A stretch of 64,000 nt of DNA from Piscicola geometra (taxonomy: Eukaryota > Annelida > Clitellata > Hirudinida > Piscicolidae), in contig OX030967.1 of NCBI GenBank assembly GCA_943735955.1, positions 410,001-474,000 of the forward strand. The letters run 5' to 3'. The translations under genes were made by a program, and so were the position numbers. Shown one piece after another: positions 25,681 to 37,401 of this stretch (position 1 is the first letter of the stretch; every line of letters begins with the position of its first letter). The notes beneath the pieces are model-generated. The model saw only the letters and a list, made by a program, of their open reading frames with translations. It did not search any database and was not told the origin of the DNA.

Positions 25681-26018
25681 ACATTAAAAAAATAATTAAC
25701 AGAAAAATAAATAACCAGTGAATCTTTAATTTGTAAATTGAATGTTGTTTTAAAATGAATTAATTACAAAATGGTTTTAATAGTTTGTTAATTATTTTAA
25801 AATAATATTTTAATTGATTTTTTGTATAATTTAAAGGGAAATAATATGTTGAAAATATGCTTTAAAAAACTAAAACTTTCAAAATTTCTGTATTCTGCTT
25901 TTCGCTCATTCTCAATACTTATCTTTCCTTTCTATATAATTAAAATGTATTCATCAATTTCGAATCTAATTATCATTAACTTCTAACAACTTATGAATGT
26001 TCCATTATTGGGACAGTG
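25663..26018. mobile_element. 356-bp MITE with 23-bp inverted ends
   Basis: The left end CAGTGTTCCACTATTGGAAC and the right end, reverse-complemented, CACTGTCCCAATAATGGAAC, match at about 18 of 23 positions including ATT. The inside is AT-rich and non-coding. I found no clear target duplication. Confidence 0.55.
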
Positions 26019-26044
26019 AGCATGAAAAGAGAATGTCAACTTTT

Positions 26045-26290
26045 TATTTTTATGGTCTGTATTATTCACAGCCTGACAGACGCAGGCCATGTTACAATGG
26101 TTCTTAGAACCAGGGTCTTGAGCGTCAGAGACGCCACTCCACACGACGAACACATCTCTCAATGCATACGCCGCAAACACCGCATCAAATACACTAGGTA
26201 TATGATAGTTCACGGTTGCTTGTCAAAGATTCGAACTGGCAACCTTTGAGTTGCAAGTCCGGCGTCTACCATTTAAGCCATCCCCGTTCA
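26045..26290 (-). mobile_element. tRNA-derived SINE-like unit
   Basis: The minus strand has an RNA polymerase III A box TGGCTTAAATGG (26269-26280) and a B box AGTTCGAATCT (26227-26237) about 31 nt apart, as in a tRNA, beginning GGGGATGG at about 26286. The anticodon stem does not pair (CCGGA against CTCAA), so it is not a functional tRNA. A non-tRNA tail follows to about 26045, with ACCCTGGTTCTAAGAACC. This fits a SINE or tRNA pseudogene. Confidence 0.6.
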
Positions 26291-26449
26291 TAAATATTAA
26301 TTTTATCCGTTATGCAGAAAATAAAAAATGATTAAAAAATTATAAATTTACCGAAGTTGGACCTCTAATTGTTTTGCTAATTCAAAAAGTTATAAAAAAA
26401 GCTTTCTTTGAGGCACCAATGATGATGAAAAGCACTTTAGAAAAGTGGT

Positions 26450-26638
26450 GCAAAACAATTTATGAGAGAGAAGCCAATAAGGTTTGGGTTTAAGTTTTGG
26501 TGTCTTCGCAACCATCTTGCTTGTTCAATTCAATATGAACCCTACCAGGAAACAACAGGTCCAGTGTTTGACAAGGAGTTGGGTGTTGGTGCCAGCGTTG
26601 TTTTGAATTTAGTTTCAAAACTATCTGACAGTTTTTAA
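26450..26638 (+). mobile_element. piggyBac transposase fragment (PGBD3/4-like)
   Basis: One open plus-strand frame reads EKPIRFGFKFWCLRNHLA, then QYEPYQETTGPVFDKELGVG, then ASVVLNLVSKLSDSF and stop. 'KPI(R)FGFK.WCL' and 'YxPYQG...LGLGxSVVL.L' are conserved blocks of the piggyBac DDE domain. Both ends of the protein are missing and stops lie immediately outside. Confidence 0.8.
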
Positions 26639-26639
26639 A

Positions 26640-27565
26640 TGTGAACACATTTTTCTAGAGCTTATAAAAGTGGTATTTAACCGTTTTTGCTATACCCACT
26701 TTCTGAAAACATGTTAATGAAGAGAATTAGACTAATAAGCATAATAACTCAATTTTCGAAAAGTTGTACTAAACAGCTTTTGGAACTCATCCCTTCAATC
26801 ACAACCTAAAAATTTGCCGCTTGATGAAAACTGAGATTTAAAATCTACAGCTTAACTAAGATTATTTAATATGTTCTTGCAATATAAACATCAAATTGTG
26901 GATTACTGGCGTTAATTTAGTTGTAGGAGTATTTTCATGTCTGTAGGAATTTACGTTATTTGTTATTTTTTGGTTTTGCAACTCACCCCTCCAATTCAAG
27001 CCATTGAAGACACCATGCCAGAAACAACCAAGGGAGTCCCTTCACAACGCCCAATTATGACGAAGAAGAAGCTTGCTCACCTCCACAATGCCTAACCTCC
27101 ACATCGCAAAGCCTTACAGAGAGGTCCAGTGTGGGTACACAAATCTTTTCAGATCACTTACTTGTATACGGAGGGGGGGATAATAATTTTTACTAGACTA
27201 TATACATGTGTTTCATGGACCTGACTGAAAATCTAAATTTTTATTATAACTTTTCATAAATCTCGTATATTGATGAAACTTCCCATACTCGCTTATTTGA
27301 AATAATAATAAATGCACAAAATTAAAGATTTGAATTCAGATTATTCTAGACCGTTCAAATACATTTCCAAAAAATCATTTTTTATAAACCCATTTTTGAG
27401 GGTTTAATCATTAAAATAGACAGGTATGCAGGAAGAAAATAAAATAATACCGTATGAAACTATTTCTGTTTTTAGAATTGGTATTTAGTTTTTATATTAA
27501 AAAATTATATTTAATATGAAAAAAATTCATTTAAAAGACAAAAATTATAAATTCATGTTAGTCAA
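26640..27565. other. AT-rich stretch without a recognisable gene
   Basis: No sizeable open frame. A slightly GC-richer part at 27000-27140 has no interpretable frame or splice sites. Confidence 0.55.
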
Positions 27566-27569
27566 AAGT

Positions 27570-28095
27570 TTTGATGGCTAGGCGTTGTGATGGTTGGGCG
27601 TTGTGATGCTTGGGCATTGTGATTTCTATTATATTTGTTAAATTTCTTTTATAATTTTAAACATATTTTAACATGTGATGGTTGGGCATTGTGATTTCTA
27701 TTATATTTGTTAAATTTCTATTATACTTTTTAACATTTCTATTCTATTTTTTAACATTTCTATTATGTTTTTTAACATTTTTATTATATTTTTTAAATTT
27801 CTATTTTATTTTTAAAAAATTCTATTATATTTTTTAACCAGTTATATTATATTTTTTAACATTTATATTAGTTTTTTAACATTTATATTATATTTGTTAA
27901 CATTTTTATTATATATTTTAACATTTTTATTATATATTTTAACATTTCTATTATATTTTTTTACATTTCTATTATATATTTTAACATTTCTATTATATAT
28001 TTTAACATTTCTATTATATTTTTTGTCATTTTTATTATATATTTTAACATATGATGGTTGGGCGTTGTGATGGTTGGGCGTTGTGATGGTTGCAC
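27570..28095. repeat. AT-rich tandem array bounded by GGTTGGGCGTTGTGAT repeats
   Basis: The core (27640-28050) is about 20 imperfect TTTTTAACATTTCTATTATA units. Both edges carry short copies of GATGGTTGGGC(G/A)TTGTGAT (27572-27690 and 28050-28095). Confidence 0.85.
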
Positions 28096-28123
28096 ATCAA
28101 TTTCTTTGACTGTTCTACACTAT

Positions 28124-28773
28124 GGGCCAAAAAAAACATGCCACTGTATCTTTGTATATAACTTTGGCATCGAATTTGAATCGTTTTTCACATTTCTTTC
28201 ACTGTTTGACTCAGAAATTAATGGAAAATGTTTTTTGAGCTTTTCAATATGCAATACCTTTACCCACTCAAACAAGGCTGAAAATATCGATAAATTTCAT
28301 GTAAAAAACATAAAAATTGATAAATGTAAAAACTTTTTTTAAAGAAATAAAATAAAAAACGGAAAATTTAAAAACATTTTCATGTGTTTTACATTACAAT
28401 TTTGGCTGTTACAAATTTCACACTTGTTTTAGTTTCACTAGGTAATGGTAGCGCGTGTTGAAGGAGTCGAACAACATGTTTATTTCATTAACTTTATGAA
28501 GAAGATATGAAAAACTAAGAAATAAAAGCTGAAAACTTAAATTAAAATTTAAAAGAGTTTGAAAAATAATTTTTATGTGTTTCACATGCTGGTTTTCGCT
28601 ATTTTACACTTGTTTCAGTTTCACAAGACGAAGATACTGCCTATTAAAAGAATAAAAACATATTTTTAAAATCGTGTTCTCTATATATTTCTGAGTCAAA
28701 CAATAAAAACAATTTTAAAATTAACATTTGCCAAAGTTATAAACAAAATACAGTGGCATGGTTTTTGGTTGGC
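28124..28773. mobile_element. 650-bp fold-back element with long inverted ends
   Basis: The left end reads GGCCAAAAAAAACATGCCAC, TGTATCTTTGTATATAACTT, TGGCA. The right end, reverse-complemented, reads GCCAACCAAAAACCATGCCA, CTGTATTTTGTTTATAACTT, TGGCA. A further inverted pair TTTGACTCAGAAAT lies inside, so the arms exceed 80 bp. The interior holds an imperfect direct duplication of about 90 bp (28375-28470 and 28555-28645, sharing CACTTGTTT.AGTTTCAC). No transposase is present; it is a non-autonomous DNA element of unknown superfamily. Confidence 0.65.
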
Positions 28774-28879
28774 AGTCCGACAAGCACCCAGTAGATTCGC
28801 ACCTTATACAAGAACATTCGTTTTTTCCATGCTAACGTTCAAAGCACTTTCCTCTATTCAATTCTCGCACATCTTGGCA

Positions 28880-29178
28880 GTAGCATGCATTCAGACAAGC
28901 ACCCAGTAGCATGCAGTCAGTCAAGCACCCAGTAGCATGCAGTCAGACAAGCACCCAGTAGCATGCAGTCAGTCAAGCACCCAGTAGCATGCAGTCAGTC
29001 AAGCACCCAGTAGCATGCAGTCAGACCCAGTAGCATGCAGTCAGACCCAGTAGCATGCAGTCAGACAAGCACCCAGTAGCATGCAGTCAGACAAGCACCC
29101 AGTAGCATGCAGTCAGACAAGCACCCAGTAGCATGCAGTCAGACAAGCACCCAGTAGCATGCAGTCAGACAAGCACCT
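28880..29178. repeat. 26-bp tandem repeat
   Basis: About eleven copies of GTAGCATGCAGTCAGACAAG + CACCCA, two of them shortened by deletion of ACAAGCACC. Confidence 0.95.
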
Positions 29179-29403
29179 AGCAGCAGTGGCCTGCGAAGAG
29201 GCGCTCGCGACAATGGAGCGTCTCATCTTCCTCAGTTGTCTGACACAAATGCAGTCATTCGAGACCATTTGCCATTAAAGAGGCATTCGAAGCGACGCTG
29301 TGCGACTCAAGTTGAGGCGAGTATTGGAAGATTTAAGTCGAAAAGAAGTGCTTTGAAAAGCGAAACACACCTATAAACTTGCCATTCACGAACACCCTTG
29401 GCA

Positions 29404-29560
29404 CCTGTGATGGTTGATGTCGTGTTTTTGATGATGATGATGGTGGTGATGATGATGATAGTGGTGATGGTGGTGATGATGATGGTGGTGATGATGATGA
29501 TCATAGTGGTGATGATGATGATGGTGGTGATGATGATGGTGGTGGTGGTAGTCAGGCTTG
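29404..29560. repeat. (GATGATGGT)n microsatellite
   Basis: GAT/GGT trinucleotide-rich simple repeat that creates methionine/valine-rich and Thr/Ile-rich false frames. Confidence 0.9.
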
Positions 29561-29569
29561 CGGAGCTAA

Positions 29570-30955
29570 GAAAATCTGGCGGCTTTGGCTCCAATTTTTT
29601 TCTAAAAAAACTTTTTTCAAATAAAAACTTTGAAATTATAAACTATTTTTTCCCATTTTTATACAATTTGACTTTTTTATTTTTTACAAACATTACAATA
29701 GGAACAACCTTCAATCACATTATGGCTCGCGCACATCACCACAAGAAATCTTCAATGGAAGGGAGAGCATAAATAGGAAAAAGATCGATAACATGGAAAA
29801 TCATTACGTCCAGTTGGAAAATTGTTATTAGGTTATTTCATGAATATCTTATATTGGAAGTTGGTATTTATTATAAAGCTCCCCTCCACACCCAGAAAAC
29901 TAAATCCAAGTTTTAGCTTAAGGCGTCAGCGGTGTCAAGTAAAAAGAAATTAAATAATATAATTTACTCAAATTAATGTTACTTAATACAATATAATATT
30001 AAAATATTTGTGGCCTCCACACTAAACTGGGCATCAGATGTGCCATGAAAAAGTTATTGGTTGAAACGGATTTAAAGAAGGACCAGGTTTCAGAAGGTTT
30101 CATGGAGGACGTGAACATCTACCGATAAAATTCTAGTGTAGCTGGACATGCACTCTACATGTGTCTTCAGCTTGTGGCTCCCGAGCTCAGCCAAACCCTG
30201 GAACCGATTCAATGAGTTTGTTCTCTATCTTGAGAAAATAAAAGTATACAGTGGGCTGTTTTCCTACAAAGACAACAAGTTCGGGTTTTTCCAAAGCAGC
30301 CCTTGTTCACCATTTTAGTTATCTCACTTAAGCCAGAACCCACAGATAAACAATCGCCTAGGCTGTCTAGTAAAAGAAGTTATGGAACCTTCCTATTTCA
30401 AGTTGTTCTGGTGATTTTTGCCTGCTTGGATGTGCACTTGGTGTCAGAGACAAAAGTTGAGCATTTGGAGTGAATCTATAAGACGGATTTAGATATGCAA
30501 AAGAGAGACTAGGACATTGCTGAAGAGGCCTTTCCTATGGGAGCATGTTTCTGAAATCGATGACTCTCTTGTTCACAACCTTGCGATAGAGACAGCGTAG
30601 TAAGTTGGATCATAAACTGAAGAAGCAGGGCACATTGAACGCAGTCAGTAGACCCATCATCCTATAAAAGAACCAGCAGCCTAGAGATGGACAGATCCCG
30701 TCTTTCGGAGGCTTCAAAGCAGCGGCTCAAGCTAAAAAATAGTTAAAACTCAACTAGAGTGAAAGGAAAAAAGCCTATTCCGAAATAAATGAAACAAGAG
30801 TTGGCTCATGAAAAGAAGCGAAAAAGACTAGAACTTTTATGCTTGTTGAAATCAAAAAACCACTCTTTCACTGAAAATAAAAAAATTGCTTTTTTATAGA
30901 AGTATCAGCCGATAAATATGAAAAGGTGAAAAAAACTGTAAAAAATTAAAACAAA
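29570..30955. other. Unassigned region with weak coding-like traces
   Basis: 29570-30040 is AT-rich with nothing recognisable. 30040-30760 is GC-richer with many short frames broken by stops (for example FNEFVLYLEKIKVYSGLFSY on plus near 30210), suggesting an old decayed gene or transposon, but no family could be named. Confidence 0.35.
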
Positions 30956-30959
30956 TGTG

Positions 30960-31645
30960 TTTTTCTAATGAAACATTTCTTTCCGAACTGGAGCTGAGAA
31001 AGATTAATCAGAATGGTTAAGAATTGCCACATCATTACAATTTAAAAGGTCTTTAAAAAACGAGAGTTGAAGAAACTATTAGAAGATAAGAAACCTTCAA
31101 AAACTATACAGCCTTCACCAAACAAGAGACTAAGAACATATGTAACATCAGATTCTGAAGATGAAGATACCTCAATGATTAATAAGTCAGTCATTCAACG
31201 TTACAGAACAGAATCTAAAGAAGGCTTAGAAAAGTGTTCACTTATTTTGGTGGCAACAACACGAAGGAGCGAAAGCGGCAAGAAAGTACTTGCCATTTCC
31301 TGCAAGTACAGTTCCATGTGAACGTCTATTCAGCTTGTCAGGGCACATGTAGAAAAACTTGTTTGCTTGAGTAACTTGGTCAAATAAGATGGGTGAGAGT
31401 TTCATTTTTGGACCATTTATGAATTTTTTTTTCTTTCTAATGTGGATTTTTTTGAAAAATAAAGTCTGATAAAATTAAATATATTTTATTACATTTTCAC
31501 CATAAAAGATTAAATTACAATTTTTTTTTACATTTTCAAACATGCTAAAAACAGAGTTTTTAAATACGATTAACTTTTGATTAAAATTTAAACCAATCGA
31601 TTAACAGCAATTGAAATTTTTAATCGTGGAACAGCTCTAATTATA
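30960..31645 (+). mobile_element. hAT remnant, copy a
   Basis: The plus-strand frame at 31067-31240 reads TYVTSDSEDEDTSMINKSVI. After a one-base shift it continues as ARKYLPFPASTVPCERLFSL then SGHM, the hAT dimerisation domain. The right end is ATCGTGGAACAGCTCTA (to about 31645), matching the inverted end TAGGGCTGTTCCACGAT at 47268. Upstream transposase sequence is scrambled and the copy is dead. Confidence 0.8.
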
Positions 31646-31684
31646 ATCCTAATTTTAAACATAAAATATAATGGCTAAACTAGT

Positions 31685-34008
31685 TTATCAATCAATCAAT
31701 CACTAATAATTTGTATAGCGCCCTTTACTAAGTGAACAAAAGCGCTCAGCCATCACGTCCCAAACAAGTACGTCTTCAGGCCTCGACGGAAAGTTATGAG
31801 TGACTTAGTTGAAGTTAAAGAAGAAGGTAAAGAATTCCATAAAAGAGGACCACAGTAAGAAAAAGAACGTTTAGCAAAAGAGTGTTTAACTGGAAAACGA
31901 AAAGAACGATTAAAGGTGGATGATCTTAGACCAGATTTAGGGGGTTGTTTAATTAGATTTTTAAGATAGATTGGAGCATTACAGTTATGAATTTTAAACA
32001 TATTTAGGCATATTTTAAAAGTCACTCTAGATCTCAAAGGTAGCCAATGTAACAAACGAAGATAAGGAGAAATGTGAGAAAACTTAGGAGCACGAGCAAC
32101 AAGACGAGCAGCACAATTGAAGGTTTTATTTAGAGGAGCCAAAGTAGTATTAGGGAGACCATAGTAAAGAGAGTTGCAATAATCAATCCTGGACAGAACT
32201 AGAGAAGATACAAGAAGTTGTAGGGTAGGATCATCGAGAAAAGGAAGAAGCTGTTTAATACGACGAATGTGGAAGTAGCAAGATTTAGAGACAGATAGAA
32301 TTTGAGGAGCTAAAGACAAGTTAGAATCAAAAATAAAACCAAGGCTACGAATAGAAGATGAAGGGTTTAGAGAGAGTGAAGAGGGGGGAGGCAAAACTAA
32401 AGAAGGAAGAGATAGTAAAGACTTTGATTTTTTTTTGAAATATATGAGTTCAAATTTGTCCGGATTAAGTTTGAGAAACATAGAAGAAGCCCAAGAGATT
32501 ATAGATTGAAGACAGAGAGTTATTTTATCAACAGTAAGGTCAAGAGAAGAGTCAGTAAAAGATGTATAAATATAGGAGTCGTCAGCATAAATTTGACTGT
32601 TTAGAGAAGATGACGAAATAATATTAGGTAGTTCCGAGGTATAAAGAATAAAAAGTAAGGGACCAAGAATTGAGCCCTGTGGAACACCATAAGATAAAGA
32701 AACAGAAGAAGAACGAGAAGATTCTATTGATACATAGGAAGTTCGCTCAGAAAGGTAGGATTTAAGCCAGATAAGAGAGGAACCAGAAATATTAAAGGAA
32801 GAGTCTAAAACATTTAATAAAAGCGTATGGTCGACAGTGTCAAAAGCAGCTGAAAAGTCAAGGCATAAAAGAAGAGAAGAGGCATTAGAATCAGAAGTTA
32901 AAATAAGGTCATTATAGAGTTTAAGTAAAGCAGTTTCAGTGGAGTGGCCAATTCTGAAACCAGATTGAGAGGAAGGAAGAAGTGAGTTTTTTTCTAGATA
33001 GAAGGTTAATTGTTGAGAAACAACTTTTTCAAGGACCTTAGAAAGAAAGGAAATGTTAGATACAGGTCTATAACTGGATAAGGATGCAGGATCAAGAGAA
33101 GGCTTCTTAATTGTAGGAATAATAAATGAAGATTTGAGGGTAGACGGAAATTTAGATGTAGACAAAGATAAGTTAACCAAATCCAGAACAATAGGATAGA
33201 ATAAAAAAGAGAGTTCTTTAAAAAGGGTTGTAGGAATAAGATCTAGAGAACAAGAAGTGGGAGACATAGAATTAATTATATTTGTAAGATGGTCCAATGT
33301 GACAGGAGAAAAGGATGATAATGATTCAGAAGTGAACTTAGTAAAAGATGGTGTAGGCCTATTATAAGACGAAGATCTAATATTAGATATTTTATTAGTT
33401 AGAAATTCAAGATAGTCATCAGGAGAGAAAGATGGAGGAGGAGAGTTTTTATGTAAAAGTTTAGATAAAGAAGACCACCTATTTTTAGAATTGGAGGAAG
33501 AGATAATAGAATTTCTTAAAAACGAAGAGTGTTTATTAAAAAGGAGAGTACGATAAGAAGAGAAACAATTTTGCCATTTATTCAAACAGGATACAGAGAG
33601 AGTAGATCGATAAATTCGTTCATACTTGCGAACTAGTCGCTTAGAAGTCGTGCACTCACAATCATACCATGGGGATTTTTTAGAGATTAGACGATACCGG
33701 AAAGTTTTAAATGGAGCAAAAATATCTAAAAGGGAAGATAGAGTAAGATTGAAATTATCCATAAAACTATCCACATCAGTAAAAGATTTAGAGCAAAAGT
33801 CAGAAGAAAGAAAGCATTTAGTAAAATTTATTTTATCAAAATTAGGCCAAGAGCGCTTAACAATAGAAGAGGGGAAGTTAGAAAAAGGCTGAACAAGAGA
33901 TAATTTAAAAGATATAAAGTAGTGGTCAGTAAAGTGGAGTGGAATAGATGTTAAGTCATTAATTTTGCTATATTTAGGGAGTTAAAACCACGCAGATCTT
34001 TTAACCTC
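31685..34008 (-). mobile_element. LINE copy C (CR1/Jockey-group-like), long reverse transcriptase ORF
   Basis: A 673-codon minus-strand frame (33774-31753) covers the whole reverse transcriptase: SYRPVSNISFLSKVLEKVV, LLCLDFSAAFDTVDHTLL (motif A), YGVPQGSILGPLLFILY (motif B), YADDSYIY (catalytic C), LSRIDYCNSLYYGLP, LHWLPLRSRVTFKICLNMF, and finally WNSLPSSLTSTKSLITFRRG. Upstream, to about 34008, only the tail of the endonuclease remains. It ends in a GCGCTATACAAAT-type 3' end and an ATTGATTGATTG tail at 31685-31700. An uninterrupted RT frame suggests fairly recent insertion, but the 5' truncation makes it non-autonomous. Serine-rich codon use is a feature of this family. Confidence 0.93.
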
Positions 34009-34009
34009 T

Positions 34010-35660
34010 ATAATGGTTATAAAAAAAATATTAAAAAAACATATAAAAAAAACATATATATCTAATAATAATTATTATATAAAAAATATATATATTTATG
34101 TTTATGTATATAAATTATTTTTTACTATTATGTCATAGTCGCACTTATAGTTGTACATCATGGGATGGTTTTCCCAGTATTTATCTCATTTTATTTTAAA
34201 TTTATCTGTATTTTCAGCTTTTACGATCTCATCAGGCAAGCTATTCCAAACTGTTACCACTCTATGTATTCTTGTATTCTTTTGGCACTGTTTTTTGGAT
34301 AATTTTAGTGAATTTCCTCTTGATTGCCTTGTATTAAGTGTGAAAATATCTTCCGTTATTTTACTATCATATGTATTATTAAATATTTTATAGGTTTCAA
34401 TCATGTCCCCTCGAAGTCTTCGGTATTTTAATGTTGGCAACTTAATTACTTTAAGTCTATCGTTGTAAGTCTTGTCTTTTAGATAAGGTAGCATTTTTGT
34501 AGCCCTTCTTTGTACCTTTTCTATGCAATCAATTTGATTTTTCAATGAAGGACTCCATACACTGCTAAGGTATTCTAGATGAGGCCTAACTATACCTTTA
34601 AATAATAATCTAAATGTTTTTGTATCAATAAATTTAAACGTTCTTCTTATTAGCCTTAATAATTGGTTATCTTTATTTACTTGTTTTTGTATGTGAATAT
34701 GGAATTTTAAATTCTTGTCTATAATAACACCAAGGTCTTTTTCATACTCTATACTTTCTAAAACTACCTGACTTCCTTCATAATCCTGAATAGAATAAAC
34801 TCTTTCTTCCTTTTTATTTCTGTATATCTGCAATAGTTTACATTTGTGTGGATGAAGTCTCAGGTCCCATTGCAGACTCCATTCCACTACTTTGTTTATA
34901 TCTTCTTGTAGCCTTGTTTGGTTTTCTATTTCATTAATTTGTTGATATATTTTACAATCATCAGCGTACATAAATATATTTGAACTCACTCTCTCTGGCA
35001 GATCGTTGACAAATAAAACAAATAATAATAGACCCAAGACTGATCCTTGGGGAATGCCACTTTTCACTTTTACCCATTGTGATTTAACACCATTAACATT
35101 AACCCTCTGTACCCTATCATTTAGAAAATTACTTATCCACCTGCATGTTTTATAACCAATTCCATAATTTTCTAATTTATATATTAATTTTTTATGCGGT
35201 ACCTTATCAAATGCGTTCATAAAATCAGTGTAAATAACATCGATTACCCCTCCTTTGTCAAAAATATTAGTCCAATTATCTATTACCATTAGTAGTTGTA
35301 ACGAAGTCGACCGTCCTCCAATAAAACCATATTGTCTATTGCTAAATAAATCATTTAAATTCATATGTTTTTCTATTCTTTTTCTTATTACTTTTTCCAT
35401 TAGTTTACAGGTTATACTAGTTAAACTAACTGGCCTATAATTTGATACCTCTTTTTTATCTCCTTTTTTAAATATTGGTAATATTTCCCCTTTTTTCCAA
35501 TCTCCTGGTATTTAGTGAGCTACTAAAAATGTTACATAATGGTGTATGTATTATATTTGCTAATTTTGATAATACTATGGGATGAACACCATCTGGATCT
35601 GGGGCTTTTGTTACATTTATTTCTTTTTATAAGTTATAAATTTCATCTAATTCTAATCAC
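34010..35660 (-). mobile_element. LINE copy E, different family, nearly intact RT ORF
   Basis: The minus-strand frame 35400-34186 (404 codons) reads MEKVIRKRIEKHMNLNDLF, DVIYTDFMNAFDKVPHKKL (motif A), SGIPQGSVLGLLLFVLFV (motif B), MYADDCKIYQQI (motif C), LRLIRRTFKFIDTKTFRLLF and VWSPSLKNQIDCIEKVQRRA. Upstream pieces (GEILPIFKKGDKKEVSNYRP; KAPDPDGVHPIVLSKLA) extend it to about 35630, with a frameshift near 35515. The 3' side is an AT-rich tail (34020-34140). It is Jockey/CR1-like but distinct from copies C and B. Inserted head-to-tail against copy C. Confidence 0.92.
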
Positions 35661-35803
35661 CACTAAATATCTAGAATGCTACACAACAATTTAATTCCTA
35701 AAACATCTTTAACTAGAAAAAAATAAAATATATTAATTTAAAAAAAATTAAAATTAACTATTTAGAAAAATCTGTTTATGATAAATTGCGCTTTCTTGTT
35801 TAA

Positions 35804-37243
35804 CCCTTAAACACCAATCGAAAAAAGCAACGTTGGCGTCCGCATAGGTCGAATCGACCCATCGCATATTTCAACGATGTTTTCACTAAAAAAGTAATAT
35901 TTATGAGTTATAGTGATTTTGTATAACATTTTTGTATATTTGTATGAATTATTATCAGAATTTACTTCTTTTTTTAAAAAGATGTCACTATCCTAACAGG
36001 GGTTTATAATGGTAGAGGTTAATTATTACATGCATTGTGGTCAAAGACTGTGTATTAGCCAATTTTTATCACGAAATATATGTGAGTTAATATCTTAATG
36101 TCTAAGATTTGATTTAATTAATATCATAAGTTTTTCAAGCAAAAAAAACAAAGTTTGCTCTAATGGGCGCTGATCATGACATGTGGAAATAAAAACTATC
36201 AAATTCCACATGAGTATGTGAAGGTGGATGAAAATTTTGTACCATTTTGAAGTCGTTTTTAGTTTTGAGCAAAACATGCCATCTAAATCGGGAAAATATG
36301 ACTTTAAATTTGGTGCCTTTGTGATGCCAAAACGGGATATTTTTTTGAGAATGAAGTCATTTTTTGGTAATGATCACGGAGGTAAGCCAATTCGAACATT
36401 TGGGAATGGCTGCTGTAATCAACCTGATAGAACATCTGGATGCTTGACTAACAGTTGTTACTAATAATTTGTTACTTTACTAGAATTGCTCCGTGAAATG
36501 CAAAATCGCTGTATTGGATTAGTGAGAACGGTATGGATAAATCTTCGAGTATTACCCAAAGAAGTTACAGAGAAAAAAGAAAAACTAGTTATTGTTACTA
36601 TCACGTGTATGGCATATATTAGTAGAAAACAAACATTTCGTTAGCCAAAATGTCTTTTTCACCATATGATAGAAGTTTCAGCATTCAATCTTTTCATCTT
36701 CTGGTGTGAAGTTAAGCGTGAAAATGGGAAAAAAGCACCTTTTTAAAAGTTTAAGAGCAGAGCTATATGAAAAGAATATGATGATAAAAGTAATATAAAT
36801 TTTTTTCTTAATCACCCAGTACTTTCTAACTCATCAGCCAAGACAGGTAGTCGTTTGTGCTGCAGAAAATGCATTCAAAACAAAACTGTCTAACGTTGTC
36901 TAAAATGTCCATTAAGTATTAATTTTGCTAACAATGAATGAATAAACTGCTAATTTTGTGAATGTGAACAAATTTACCCAAAATATTTAACTTGAGCTAT
37001 TCAATTCGTGTTATTCATTTCATGGGTCGTTTCGACCCATACGGTCGCAAACGTTACAAAAAATTGTATAATGCTGTAAAAGCGAAACTATAAATGATAT
37101 TTAACATCTGAAAAATGAGTAAGATTGTGAATAAAAATTAGACAAAGTCATGAAATTACAACAAAATAACTTCACAAATAAAAAACACAGTAAGTGATTG
37201 AATAGTGGTATGGGTCGAATCGACCAGTTTTGGTGTTTAAGAA
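35804..37243 (+). mobile_element. 1.44-kb piggyBac element with TTAA target sites
   Basis: It is flanked by TTAA at 35800-35803 and 37244-37247. The terminal repeats are CCCTTAAACACCAA on the left and TTCTTAAACACCAA (reverse complement) on the right. Palindromic GGTCGAATCGACC occurs just inside both ends (35852 and 37212), with GGGTCGTTTCGACCC at 37022. Inside, the plus strand reads SFEQNMPSKSGKYDFKFGAF (the piggyBac 'QYMPxKPxKYGIK' block) and, in another frame, ELLREMQNRCIGLVRTVWIN then LRVLPKEV ('GTVRxNRKGLPKE'). Stops and frameshifts disable it. The intact ends show exact boundaries. Confidence 0.88.
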
Positions 37244-37401
37244 TTAAATCACTAAAAAATTTAAACTTTCTCGAGTGTTATCCCCTCTACAGGCAGCCAG
37301 ACCCAAAATCCAAGCCGGAGCCGTTAAATTTTCGGATATTAGAAGCCGAAGCCGAATCGGAAGAAATTTCGGTTCGGCAAGCCTAATGATAAACTACTCA
37401 C

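Noticed and set aside
26200..26290. Functional tRNA gene
   Set aside because: A and B boxes are good, but the anticodon stem does not pair and a non-tRNA tail follows; called SINE-like.
23137..29178. CRISPR array (regular 26-30 bp repeats)
   Set aside because: Units are contiguous tandem repeats without unique spacers, in a eukaryotic genome.
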